Assembly (NCBI GenBank): GCA_947449315.1
Contig: CANFRC010000003.1
Coordinates: forward strand, 62,001 to 126,000
DNA length: 64,000 nucleotides
Direction: 5' to 3'
Origin: Bacteroidota bacterium
GTDB lineage: Bacteria > Bacteroidota > Bacteroidia > 2-12-FULL-35-15
Each line of letters begins with the position of its first letter. The first letter of the stretch is position 1. Below the pieces are notes generated by a model. It was not told where the DNA came from, did not search any database, and saw nothing but the letters and a program-made list of their open reading frames with translations. Of the stretch, positions 1-8,995 are shown one piece after another. Made by a program: the position numbers and the translations under genes.

Positions 1-261
1 TACATTTGCAGCACCACAAACAATATTCAATAATGTTCCTGTTCCTATGTCAACAGTTGTGATATTTAAACGATCAGCATCCGGATGTTTTTCTTTTGTT
101 TTGACTTCGCCGATAACCATTCCCACTAATCCGCCTTTCACAGTTTCAAACTTTTCTATACTCTCCACTTCCAATCCGCAATCTGTTAATAATATGCCAA
201 CCTGTTCAACAGAAAGATCTGTTTGAACATACTCTTTAAGCCAATTATATGATATTTTCAT
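1..261 (-). CDS. pheT: Phenylalanine--tRNA ligase beta subunit, N-terminal part (cut by window edge)
   Basis: The 87 visible codons are the N-terminus of PheT; the frame is open to base 1, so the gene continues outside the window. The opening MKISYNWLKEY (residues 1-11) is the typical bacterial PheT start, and HPDADRL (59-65) belongs to the EMAP/OB-fold tRNA-binding domain that begins near residue 40. PheT pairs with PheS in the cytoplasm to charge tRNA-Phe; the beta subunit binds tRNA and edits Tyr-tRNA. The start is the ATG at 261. A TAnnTTTG-type -7 box (TATTTTTG, minus strand, 290-297) lies about 30 nt upstream, without a well-spaced -33 element. The gene is divergent from the MutS-like gene. 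Confidence 0.93.
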   Translation of the reverse strand, partial: MKISYNWLKEYVQTDLSVEQVGILLTDCGLEVESIEKFETVKGGLVGMVIGEVKTKEKHPDADRLNITTVDIGTGTLLNIVCGAANV

Positions 262-357
262 TTTTAATAAATTATCTTTTGAATAACTACAAAAATAGGA
301 AATAAATCGGAGCAAAACCAGTGAAAAAGTAGAGTATTTGATGCTTCCGAACAAACA

Positions 358-563
358 AAATTTAACCACATAGATTCATAGTTAAGCTGTGTTTTCAGGC
401 TATACAATCGAAAGTAAATCTGCCTATCGGCAGACAGGGAAAAATAAAATTTCTCAGATAGCGTTCGCTCCTATTTGAAGCTTTAGCTTCAAACCTATGT
501 GAAACTATCCAAACTCTAACAAACAACTCCTATTTAAAGCTATGTTTCTATGTGGTTAAATTT
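358..563. repeat. Inverted-repeat-bounded non-coding element (MITE/REP-like)
   Basis: The region between pheT and the MutS-like gene has no ORF. It is bounded by inverted repeats: the arm at 361-381 (beginning TTTAACCACATAG) matches the reverse complement of 540-560 at 19 of 21 positions, and the match extends three bases outward. Inside lie a small GC-rich hairpin at 419-434 (TCTGCC / GGCAGA) and a second short inverted segment near 516-527 and 532-540. I see no transposase. The form suggests a small non-autonomous dispersed element or the remnant of one, but only one copy is visible here. Confidence 0.55.
419..434. repeat. GC-rich 6-bp palindrome with 4-nt loop
   Basis: TCTGCC at 419-424 pairs with GGCAGA at 429-434 around TATC. 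It is GC-rich against an AT-rich background and resembles the palindrome at 2534-2550. No T-tract follows, so it is not an intrinsic terminator. Confidence 0.5.
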
Positions 564-610
564 CAACAAGCAAACTACTCGAATTACAATATTACGTAGC
601 TTTGCTTTCT

Positions 611-2404
611 ATGAACGACTTATCAGCATATTATTCCAATAAGATTTCCGAGTATAACATTCAGATCTCAGAACAAAATAAAAAATTCAACACCATTTTT
701 TATTCGCGTTCCTTTTTATTCATCTTAACCATCGTTCTTGCTCTTTTCTTCTACAAAACAAATCCAACTATTTCTCTTGCAGTAATTCCCATTACCGTCA
801 TTATTTTTCTGTATTTATTACATCTGGAGATCCGTTTAAAACGCAAAACGGAATTTCTTAAGAACCTGATCTTTGTGAATCAAATAGAAATACAATTATT
901 AAATAAGAATTTTCAAAATATAAATGAAGGAAATGAATTTATTGACAAGCAACATAACTTCCTGTCGGACTTAGATATTTTTGGAAGAAGATCAATCTTC
1001 CAACTATTAAACAGGACAGCAACATTTACTGGCAGAACAAAACTGGCGCAATGGCTCACCTACCCATTTCTGGAGAAGGAACAAATAAATAAACGCCAGA
1101 CTGCAATTAAAGACCTGGAAAAGAAAACAGAATGGAATCTCCATTTTATTGCACTGGGAATAGAAAACAAAGAAAAGCCAAACGACAAAGAGATCATCAA
1201 TAATTGGTTACAAGAAGAAAACAATTTTACTTCAACTCCACTAAAAATAGCTGGAATAGTACTTCCGACTATTACTATTACTGCATTAGCATTCTATAGC
1301 TTCGGAATAATAGGTATCTCCTATTTCAATTATCTTTTTCTTTTTCAATTAATAATCATTGGCAGTCAAACCAAAAAGATCAATAAGATTCATGATAGCT
1401 TAAGCAGGAGATTTGATTCTATTGAAAAATACAGACTTTTGATAACAGCAATTGAATCAGAAAAATTCAGTTCTACCGAACTAATTGAATTGCAGAACGG
1501 TCTGAAAAGCTTAGAAACGAACGCTAGCAGCCACATCAAAAACTTGAAGGGCTATACCGATAAACTGGATGCAAGAATGAATATTGTTATTGCTGTTTTG
1601 TTAAACGGGATTTTTCTTTGGGATATCAACATCATGCAACGGATCGAGAAATGGAGAAGTAACCATAAGAATGATTTTATTAAATGGATAGATGTGATTG
1701 GTGAATTTGATGCATACATCAGTTTAGCGCTCTATGCGCATAATAATCCGAATTACGCATATCCAGAAGTGGAGACAAATACATTCACCATTGAAGCCAA
1801 CAATATTGGTCATCCGTTAATCAATGAATCTAATCTTGTAAAAAACAACTATCATATTTCCGGTTTACTGAAAGTAGATCTGTTGACAGGAGCAAACATG
1901 GCTGGCAAAAGCACCTTTTTAAGAACGATTGGAGTCAACCTCACCCTCGCAATGATAGGCGCACCTGTATGTGCGAGCAAATTCAAATTCTCTCCAATAC
2001 TTTTATTTACAAGCCTGAGAACAAATGATTCTTTACAAGAAAATGAATCCTTTTTTTACGCGGAATTAAAACGTTTGCATTTATTAATTCAACAATATGA
2101 AGAAGGAAAGCAAGTTTTCTTTTTATTGGATGAAATCTTAAAAGGCACCAACAGCAAAGACCAACATGCAGGTTCAGAAGCCCTGATCAAAAAAATATTA
2201 AAATTGAATGGAGTTGGAATTGTTGCTACACATGATGTGGAGCTTTCCAAACTAATGAATGAATTCCCTAATAGCGTTCGTAATCTTTGTTTCGAGATCA
2301 CCATCAAAGACGATAAATTAAACTTCGATTATACATTATCGGAAGGCGTTTGTTCTACGATGAATGCATCCTTCCTGATGAAAAAAATGGGAATTGTAGA
2401 TTAA
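611..2404 (+). CDS. Membrane-anchored MutS-like DNA mismatch repair family ATPase
   Basis: This 597-residue protein carries the MutS domain V ATPase at its C-terminus: Walker A in TGANMAGKSTF (about residues 425-435) and Walker B FFLLDEI (about 503-509), followed by the MutS-type GTNSKDQ segment and a THD motif. It lacks the MutS mismatch-recognition N-terminus. Instead there are hydrophobic segments near residues 31-48 and 54-72, and a further hydrophobic stretch around 205-245. Such short membrane MutS-like proteins are common in Bacteroidota; their substrate is unclear. I chose the ATG at 611 over the in-frame TTG at 602. A TAGCTTTG -7-like box sits at 597-604, so the leader may be very short. 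Convergent with tex. Confidence 0.8.
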   Translation: MNDLSAYYSNKISEYNIQISEQNKKFNTIFYSRSFLFILTIVLALFFYKTNPTISLAVIPITVIIFLYLLHLEIRLKRKTEFLKNLIFVNQIEIQLLNKNFQNINEGNEFIDKQHNFLSDLDIFGRRSIFQLLNRTATFTGRTKLAQWLTYPFLEKEQINKRQTAIKDLEKKTEWNLHFIALGIENKEKPNDKEIINNWLQEENNFTSTPLKIAGIVLPTITITALAFYSFGIIGISYFNYLFLFQLIIIGSQTKKINKIHDSLSRRFDSIEKYRLLITAIESEKFSSTELIELQNGLKSLETNASSHIKNLKGYTDKLDARMNIVIAVLLNGIFLWDINIMQRIEKWRSNHKNDFIKWIDVIGEFDAYISLALYAHNNPNYAYPEVETNTFTIEANNIGHPLINESNLVKNNYHISGLLKVDLLTGANMAGKSTFLRTIGVNLTLAMIGAPVCASKFKFSPILLFTSLRTNDSLQENESFFYAELKRLHLLIQQYEEGKQVFFLLDEILKGTNSKDQHAGSEALIKKILKLNGVGIVATHDVELSKLMNEFPNSVRNLCFEITIKDDKLNFDYTLSEGVCSTMNASFLMKKMGIVD

Positions 2405-2466
2405 TAAACTCTTTCTTTCGGAGCGTCAATGTGAGTGCAAGCAATGATGTGTCAATAAAATTATTT

Positions 2467-4758
2467 CTACTTAAACTTGTCCTTCAACGCAGCCAATTGA
2501 GAAGCAAAATCATTTGCAGGCTCTTCCACTTTTCCTGCCTTGCCGGCAGGCGAGCCTTTTTTGTTAGTATTGTTTGATGATGGTTTAGAAGAACTTGTTG
2601 TTTGTGGAACAATATTGTCTTTCATCGACAAAGCAATACGCTTTCTTTGCACATCCACTTCTGTTACTGTTACCATCACTTGCTGTTGTACTTTCACAAC
2701 TGAATTCGGATCTGAAACAAATGTATTTGACAACTGCGAAACATGGACCAATCCATCTTGATGAACACCAATATCCACAAAAGCTCCAAAGTTGGTTACA
2801 TTGGTTACTATTCCTGGTAGTTTCATTCCAATGCGAAGATCCTTCATTTCATGCACACTATCATCAAACTTAAATACTTCAAATGATTTACGAGGATCTC
2901 TTCCAGGTTTATCTAACTCATTCATGATATCTGTCAAGGTTGGCAACCCCACTTTTTCTGTCACATATTTTTGCAACGAAATTTGTTTTCTGAATTCTTT
3001 CTCCGACATCAACTGCTCAACTGTACAATTCAGGTCTGCGGCCATTTTTTCTACGATCACATAACTTTCGGGATGCACTGCACTTTTATCTAAGGGATTT
3101 TTTCCTTTAGCAATCCTTAAAAATCCTGCTGCTTGCTCATAGGCTTTATCACCCATACGCGGTACTTTCAATAATTCTTTTCTCGATTTAAAAGGGCCGT
3201 TTTCATTTCTATAGGCCACAATGTTTCTTGCTAACACAGCACCTAATCCAGAAACGTAGGTCAATAGTTCTTTACTAGCTGTGTTCACTTCTACACCCAC
3301 TTTATTTACGCAACTTTCTACCACTTCATCCAATTTCTTTTTCAATTCATATTGATCCACATCATGTTGATATTGTCCCACACCAATTGATTTTGCGTCG
3401 ATCTTCACCAATTCCGCCAATGGATCAGCCAATCTTCTTCCAATGGACACAGCTCCTCGAACCGTAATATCTTTATCGGGAAATTCTTCTCGGGCAACAT
3501 CAGAAGCAGAATAAATGGATGCACCACTTTCATTCACCATGATGATGTTGATGTCTTTCGGAAGTTCTTCGATGCTTCTAACAAATGTTTCCGTTTCTCT
3601 TCCAGCTGTACCGTTTCCGATAGCGATTGCTTCTAAATTATGTTTTGCGCAGAAAGCAAGGATCACTTGTTTGGTTTGAAATATTTTATTTTGTTCATGC
3701 GGATAGATCACCGTATCTTCTAATAATTTCCCTTGTTTGTCCAACGCCACCACTTTACAACCGGTTCTAAATCCAGGATCTATCGCCAAGATTGCTTTTT
3801 GTCCGAGTGGTGATGCCAACATCAACTCACGCAAATTATCCGCAAATACCTGTATCGCTTTTTCATCTGCCAACTCTTTTGTCATCATCCGCATTTCACT
3901 TTCAATAGATGATTGCATCATTCGGTTGTATGCATCATCAATCGCTAATCGCACTTGTGCAGATGTTGAATTGTTTGTCTTCACAAATTGATTCACCAAA
4001 ATATCAATGGCCTCTTCTTCAGGCGGAGCAATGTGAATACTTAACACTTCTTCACTTTCTCCTCTACGAATAGCCAATAAACGATGCGAAGGACAACCCA
4101 TTAAATTTTCTTCCCAATCAAAATAATCTTTGAATTTTTCTCCTGCTTCTTCTTTCCCTCTCAATACTTTACTTTTTACTGTTGCAGAACGTTTAAATAA
4201 ATGACGGATCTTGTCACGCGCTTCTGCTGTTTCGTTGATCCATTCTGCAATAATATCTCTCGCTCCGGAAAGCGCTTCATCGACAGATGTTGCACTAACT
4301 GTTGTTGAATCATCCGCAGCAATATATTTTCCTGCCTCTGCTTCTACATCGAATTTTCCTTGTTCGAAAATCATTTGCGCTAAAGGCTCCAACCCTTTTT
4401 CGCGTGCAATGGTTGCTCTTGTTCTCCGTTTCGGTTTATATGGCAGATAAATATCCTCTAAAGCCGATACTGTTTCTGCAGCTCTCAATTGAGCTATTAA
4501 TTCTGGCGTTAATTTACCTTGGCTTTCAATCGACTCCATAATAACATCTCTTCTTTTCTCCAACGCCCTTAATCGTTCAATCTCATCGCGCACATTCGCC
4601 ACTTGCACCTCATCCAAACTACCTGTCATCTCTTTACGATAGCGACTAATGAATGGAATTGTTGCTCCTTCATCTAACAAGGATACTGTTGCATCAACTT
4701 GTTTTTCGTCTATGTTTAGTTTTAATGCTATCTTTTTAAAAAAGTGTTTTTCTGACAT
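2467..4758 (-). CDS. tex: Tex family S1 RNA-binding transcription accessory protein
   Basis: The full-length Tex homologue has 763 residues. Domain order follows the family: helical Tex N-terminal region (1-about 190), a YqgF/RNase H-like domain with AIDPGFRTGCKV near residues 320-335, a helix-hairpin-helix region near 490-560 (SGLGAVLARNIV), and an S1 RNA-binding domain near 640-715 (FGAFVDIGVHQDGLVHVS). Tex binds nucleic acid in the cytoplasm and affects transcription in several bacteria. The last 45 residues are a low-complexity Ser/Asn/Lys/Pro linker, and the DNA there includes a GC-rich palindrome. Start is the ATG at 4758; no clear terminator separates it from the convergent MutS-like gene. 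Confidence 0.95.
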   Translation of the reverse strand: MSEKHFFKKIALKLNIDEKQVDATVSLLDEGATIPFISRYRKEMTGSLDEVQVANVRDEIERLRALEKRRDVIMESIESQGKLTPELIAQLRAAETVSALEDIYLPYKPKRRTRATIAREKGLEPLAQMIFEQGKFDVEAEAGKYIAADDSTTVSATSVDEALSGARDIIAEWINETAEARDKIRHLFKRSATVKSKVLRGKEEAGEKFKDYFDWEENLMGCPSHRLLAIRRGESEEVLSIHIAPPEEEAIDILVNQFVKTNNSTSAQVRLAIDDAYNRMMQSSIESEMRMMTKELADEKAIQVFADNLRELMLASPLGQKAILAIDPGFRTGCKVVALDKQGKLLEDTVIYPHEQNKIFQTKQVILAFCAKHNLEAIAIGNGTAGRETETFVRSIEELPKDINIIMVNESGASIYSASDVAREEFPDKDITVRGAVSIGRRLADPLAELVKIDAKSIGVGQYQHDVDQYELKKKLDEVVESCVNKVGVEVNTASKELLTYVSGLGAVLARNIVAYRNENGPFKSRKELLKVPRMGDKAYEQAAGFLRIAKGKNPLDKSAVHPESYVIVEKMAADLNCTVEQLMSEKEFRKQISLQKYVTEKVGLPTLTDIMNELDKPGRDPRKSFEVFKFDDSVHEMKDLRIGMKLPGIVTNVTNFGAFVDIGVHQDGLVHVSQLSNTFVSDPNSVVKVQQQVMVTVTEVDVQRKRIALSMKDNIVPQTTSSSKPSSNNTNKKGSPAGKAGKVEEPANDFASQLAALKDKFK
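2534..2550. repeat. GC-rich palindrome inside the tex tail
   Basis: CCTGCC (2534-2539) pairs with GGCAGG (2545-2550). The element is in frame and encodes a Pro-Ala-Gly-Lys-Ala part of the Tex tail. It stands out from the AT-rich surroundings and resembles the hairpin at 419-434. Confidence 0.5.
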
Positions 4759-4951
4759 GATAGGACCTGCTTATATTTTGATTGTTACCTACAAATATAA
4801 TTATCATAAAATGCTATATCTTATAATGTTTTCAACAGCTACAAGCGTTTTGTTGAAAAATAAAATAGCTAATTTGAAATAAGGGAGTTTGAAAAAGAGA
4901 GCGCGCTGATTTGATTTTTTTAGGACGCCTACAAAATTAAATAAATAACAA

Positions 4952-7063
4952 TTAAGATATCCTGCTCCAATTGGTCTTGTTACTATTCATCATCGAGAAC
5001 TGATAGGCTATATTAGTATTTTCGGGATGCTCCAGATTCACATCTTCCGATAATAATTCAATAACCATATTTCTTGCTGTATGCAAGATCTGAGCATCTT
5101 TTGCTAGATCAGCTATATTGAGATCTAAGACGCCACTCTGCATCGTTCCGGCCATATCGCCAGGCCCTCGTAATTTCAGATCGACATCTGCTATTTCAAA
5201 ACCATCATTCGTTCTGCACATGGTATCCATTCGTAACTTTCCATCACTACTTAATTTGTGAGAGGTCATCAAAATGCAATACGATTGATCGGCTCCTCTA
5301 CCAACTCTTCCGCGCAATTGATGCAACTGTGATAAACCGAAACGCTCAGCACTTTCAATGATCATCACACTCGCATTCGGAACATTCACACCAACTTCAA
5401 TTACCGTTGTCGCCACCATAATCTGCGTTTCACCGCTTACAAATCGTTGCATCTCAAACTCTTTGGCATCCGATTTCATTTGACCGTGAACAATACTCAC
5501 TTGAAATTGGGGCTGAGGAAAAGCTCTTACGATGCTTTCATAACCATCCATCAAATCTTTGTAATCCATCTTTTCAGATTCTTTGATCAATGGATACACA
5601 ATATAAATTTGTCGTCCCATAGCAATTTGCTCTCGCATAAAACCAAATACTCTGTCGCGATGTGCATCAAAACGATGACTCGTTTGAATTGGCTTTCTTC
5701 CCGGAGGCAACTCATCGATCACACTCACATCCAGATCGCCATATAAGGTCATGGCTAATGTGCGAGGTATTGGTGTTGCACTCATAATAAGCACATGCGG
5801 TGGTTGCGTATTCTTTGCCCACATCTTTGCTCGCTGCGCAACTCCGAAACGATGTTGCTCATCAATCACTACCAAACCTAAATTTTTAAATTGCACCACA
5901 TCTTCAAACAATGCATGTGTTCCGATCAGAATCTGCATTTCTCCATTTTGTAATTTCTCATGCAAGATTCTTCGTTCTTTTGTTTTTTTAGATCCTGTCA
6001 ATAATCCGACATGAATATTCAATGGTTTCAGCAATTCAGCAATTGTTTCATAATGCTGATTCGCTAAAATTTCGGTTGGTGCCATCAAACATGCTTGAAA
6101 ACCGTTATCCAAAGCGATCAACATATTCATTAATGCCACCAATGTTTTTCCGCTACCAACATCTCCCTGCAACAAACGATTCATTTGTTTCCCGCTTCCC
6201 ATATCCAAACGGATCTCTTTGATCACCCGTTTCTGAGCACCTGTCAACTCAAATGGCAAATGATGATTATAAAAATTATTGAAATAATCGCCCACCTTCT
6301 GAAAAACAAATCCTCGGTATGTCTTTTCACGCAAGCCTTTTTGCTTCAACAACTTCAATTGAATAAAAAACAATTCCTCGAATTTTAATCTGAACTCCGC
6401 CTTTCGAAGCATTTCAGGATTCTGAGGAAAATGAATCTGACGGATCGCATCTTCCTTCGACATTAACTGATAGCGGTCGATGATTGTTTTAGAAAGCGTT
6501 TCAGGAATATTATTTTTTATAAGTAACACCAACGCCTTTTGCAGTTTAGCAATACCTTTTGTATCTAGACTTCTTAATTTTAATCTATCGGTACTGTTAT
6601 AAACGGCTTGTAATGCTGGTGCAAGTGTTGTATTTTCTTCACTTACCAATTCAATTTCAGGATGAGCAATATTAAACTTTCCGTTAAATGCGCTCGGCTT
6701 TCCAAATACAACATATTCATTCGTGAGGTGTGGTTTTATTTTTTCACCTATCCATTTTGCTCCTTGAAACCAGACCAACTCTAACTTACCTGTTTCATCC
6801 ACAAACGTTGCAACAAAACGTTGCGCACGTTTTACGCCGATCATTTCAGTATGGATGATCTTGCCACGCAACTGAACATAAGGCAAGTCTCCCGTGATCT
6901 CTTTTACTTTATAAAATTTTGTACGATCAACATATCGAAAAGGATAATAGGTAAGCAGATCGGAATACTTGAAAATATGCAATTCCTTTTTGAGCAATTC
7001 AGCCCTTTGGGGACCAACGCTTTTAAGATATTCTATTGGTGTATTTAAAAAATTGTTCGACAT
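4952..7063 (-). CDS. recG: ATP-dependent DNA helicase RecG
   Basis: RecG (703 residues) regresses stalled replication forks and migrates branched DNA. An N-terminal wedge/OB region (about 1-250) precedes a superfamily 2 helicase core: Walker A GDVGSGKT (about 297-304), DEQHRFG (about 398-404), motif III SATPIPRTLAM (about 427-437), and the C-terminal helicase domain with the LRGRVGRG motif and QSYCILM. Length matches the family. Start is ATG 7063. The same-strand tex gene follows after 193 bp, which contains a TATATTTG -7-like box (4792-4799) before tex, so the two are probably not strictly co-transcribed. Confidence 0.96.
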   Translation of the reverse strand: MSNNFLNTPIEYLKSVGPQRAELLKKELHIFKYSDLLTYYPFRYVDRTKFYKVKEITGDLPYVQLRGKIIHTEMIGVKRAQRFVATFVDETGKLELVWFQGAKWIGEKIKPHLTNEYVVFGKPSAFNGKFNIAHPEIELVSEENTTLAPALQAVYNSTDRLKLRSLDTKGIAKLQKALVLLIKNNIPETLSKTIIDRYQLMSKEDAIRQIHFPQNPEMLRKAEFRLKFEELFFIQLKLLKQKGLREKTYRGFVFQKVGDYFNNFYNHHLPFELTGAQKRVIKEIRLDMGSGKQMNRLLQGDVGSGKTLVALMNMLIALDNGFQACLMAPTEILANQHYETIAELLKPLNIHVGLLTGSKKTKERRILHEKLQNGEMQILIGTHALFEDVVQFKNLGLVVIDEQHRFGVAQRAKMWAKNTQPPHVLIMSATPIPRTLAMTLYGDLDVSVIDELPPGRKPIQTSHRFDAHRDRVFGFMREQIAMGRQIYIVYPLIKESEKMDYKDLMDGYESIVRAFPQPQFQVSIVHGQMKSDAKEFEMQRFVSGETQIMVATTVIEVGVNVPNASVMIIESAERFGLSQLHQLRGRVGRGADQSYCILMTSHKLSSDGKLRMDTMCRTNDGFEIADVDLKLRGPGDMAGTMQSGVLDLNIADLAKDAQILHTARNMVIELLSEDVNLEHPENTNIAYQFSMMNSNKTNWSRIS

Positions 7064-7090
7064 ATTTCTATGCGAATTTACTCATAAAAT

Positions 7091-7120
7091 TAAAAACGTC
7101 CCCCATATTGGAAGACGTTT
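7091..7120 (-). terminator. Intrinsic terminator of the Spy-like gene
   Basis: Arms AAACGTC / GACGTTT with additional C/G pairs form a hairpin, followed on the minus strand by TTTTTA. It lies between the stop of the Spy-like gene and the start of recG. Confidence 0.75.
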
Positions 7121-7135
7121 AAATGTTTTAACAAC

Positions 7136-7549
7136 TTATTTTTGATCGGGAGCGGGTGGCGTTGAAGGAGGAGCACTTCCATTTGGAGGCGCAGGAGGTC
7201 GTTGTCCTTTTTTTTGTTCACGCTTTTTTTTCATCTCAGCTTTCTCCTGCTCATACTTTTTATATTGATCTGCTGTCAAAATTAATTTGAAATCAGTATC
7301 CACTTTATCTCTTAGTGTTTTACCTTCTTTTATTTTAGCATCTCTTTCTTGTGCTCTCTTTAATACAATCGCCTTCACCTTTGTTTGCTGTTCGGGAGTT
7401 AATGCTAACTCCTTCGTCATTCTTTTTGTGATCATTTCCGCCCGCTCTTCCGGACTTTTTTTCGGGCCTCTTCCCTCTGGCGGTCCTTGTGCCAGGATAT
7501 TTGATGAAGCTATCGCAACAGCAAACAAAATCGATACTATTTTTTTCAT
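7136..7549 (-). CDS. Small Spy-like/DUF4890-type periplasmic protein
   Basis: This is a 137-residue exported protein: signal peptide at residues 1-20 (MKKIVSILFAVAIASSNILA), then a charged, helical Lys/Glu-rich region with LTPEQQTKVKAI (about 49-60), the kind of LTxxQ motif seen in Spy/CpxP-like chaperones, and a Pro-rich tail. I start at ATG 7549 because the upstream in-frame ATG at 7594 would place 15 residues before the signal peptide. By family it may act as a periplasmic chaperone or stress protein; that is inference. It is divergent from the flavoprotein gene and has its own terminator. Confidence 0.7.
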   Translation of the reverse strand: MKKIVSILFAVAIASSNILAQGPPEGRGPKKSPEERAEMITKRMTKELALTPEQQTKVKAIVLKRAQERDAKIKEGKTLRDKVDTDFKLILTADQYKKYEQEKAEMKKKREQKKGQRPPAPPNGSAPPSTPPAPDQK

Positions 7550-7665
7550 GTTCTTAATTTTATTATTTGGAGGTGTGACTAACATAAATTGCAAAGGTTT
7601 AACCAGTTTATAAAATACCTCATGTGCTTGTCAATAGGAGAGAAAGAATAATTACTTTTACTTTA

Positions 7666-8856
7666 ATGAAAAAATCTATTGCAATAATTGGTGGTGGATC
7701 GGCAGCTTTAATGCTGGCTGCTCAACTTGATGAAAACAAATTCAATGTTACCATTTATGAAAAAAATGTTGCGCTTGGAAGAAAATTTCTAGTAGCTGGT
7801 GATGGGGGATTCAACTTAACTCATTCTGAAGAAACAAAATCGTTTATTTCAAAATATACTCCCACTACTTTTTTTGAAAACATAATTTCAAACTTTACAA
7901 ATACAGACCTTCAAAACTGGCTCAAAGAGATAGGAATAGAGACATTTACAGGTTCGAGCAAGCGAATTTTCCCTGTGAATGGAATAAAGCCTATTGATGT
8001 GCTCAATGCCATTTTAATTGTGTTAAAGAAGAAGAATGTAATTTTTAATACAAATCATGAATGGAAAGGTTGGGATAATGACGAATTGGTGTTTAAAAAC
8101 AACAACACGACACTGAAAGTAAGACCTGACATAACTGTCTTTGCCTTAGGTGGCGCTAGCTGGAAAGTAACTGGATCTGACGGTTTCTGGACAAACCATT
8201 TCTCTGAAAAAGGAATTGAAACCATTCCTTTTCAATCATCCAATTGTGCGTATGAAATAAAATGGCAGGAAGAATTTATTAAAATGACAGAAGGCAAATC
8301 ATTGAAAAACATTTCTATCTCTTGCGATCACAAAAACAAAAAAGGTGAGGTGGTTATTACAAAATTTGGAATAGAAGGTGGTGCAGTATACGCGCTCAGC
8401 CCTCAGATAAGGAAACACCTGCAAGCTAATGAAGAAGCGCAATTATACATTGATTTAAAACCGCATCTTACCTACGAACAAATAAGGGATAAATTCTCTT
8501 CCCGTGGAAACCGTTCCATCAAAAAACTGCTGATCGACCGTTTAAGTTTTGATGATGTGCACATTGAATTATTAAAAACACTTCTTACCAAAGATGAATT
8601 TACTGACTTAGAATTGCTGGCTAGGAAAATAAAAAAACTTCCGATTACCATCTCATCAATGGCTCCTATAGATGAAGCTATTTCAACAGTTGGCGGGATT
8701 CCTTTAACAGAAATTGATACCAACTTCCAATTAAAAAAAATGCAGCGCAACTATGTTATTGGTGAAATGCTAGATTGGGATGCACCAACAGGTGGATACC
8801 TGCTGCAAGGATGTTTTAGTATGGGGCATTCACTCGCACAAAAACTCAACGAATAA
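7666..8856 (+). CDS. BaiN/HI0933-type NAD(P)/FAD-dependent oxidoreductase
   Basis: The 396-residue flavoprotein has an N-terminal Rossmann dinucleotide-binding motif IIGGGSAALMLA (residues 6-17), an acidic residue at the end of beta-2 (YEKN), the GRKFLVAGDGGFNLTH segment typical of the HI0933/BaiN family, and a C-terminal FAD-contacting block near MLDWDAPTGGYLLQGC. Its length and ending fit the TIGR03862-type subgroup. The physiological substrate is unknown. I chose ATG 7666 rather than TTG/ATG codons upstream because the Rossmann fold begins four residues later. A bidirectional terminator follows. Confidence 0.85.
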   Translation: MKKSIAIIGGGSAALMLAAQLDENKFNVTIYEKNVALGRKFLVAGDGGFNLTHSEETKSFISKYTPTTFFENIISNFTNTDLQNWLKEIGIETFTGSSKRIFPVNGIKPIDVLNAILIVLKKKNVIFNTNHEWKGWDNDELVFKNNNTTLKVRPDITVFALGGASWKVTGSDGFWTNHFSEKGIETIPFQSSNCAYEIKWQEEFIKMTEGKSLKNISISCDHKNKKGEVVITKFGIEGGAVYALSPQIRKHLQANEEAQLYIDLKPHLTYEQIRDKFSSRGNRSIKKLLIDRLSFDDVHIELLKTLLTKDEFTDLELLARKIKKLPITISSMAPIDEAISTVGGIPLTEIDTNFQLKKMQRNYVIGEMLDWDAPTGGYLLQGCFSMGHSLAQKLNE

Positions 8857-8931
8857 TTCTCTTAGATAAACTAGATTAACAATGACGATAATAGACGGAA
8901 AAGATTTCATACCAACTCTCTCATGATGTAT

Positions 8932-8964
8932 AAAAAAAGTCCCGCAGATTGCGGGACTTTTTTT
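8932..8964. terminator. Bidirectional intrinsic terminator
   Basis: Perfect 8-bp GC-rich stem AGTCCCGC / GCGGGACT with a 5-nt loop, flanked by an A-run on the left and a T-run on the right. It serves the converging flavoprotein gene and pdhC. Confidence 0.92.
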
Positions 8965-8995
8965 ATTTTCTATGGCGTTTTGTGTTTCAAGTTCC

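Noticed and set aside
7287-7613. Open frame of 108 codons on the plus strand opposite the Spy-like gene
   Set aside because: It is antisense to a gene with a signal peptide and family motif and shows no features of its own.
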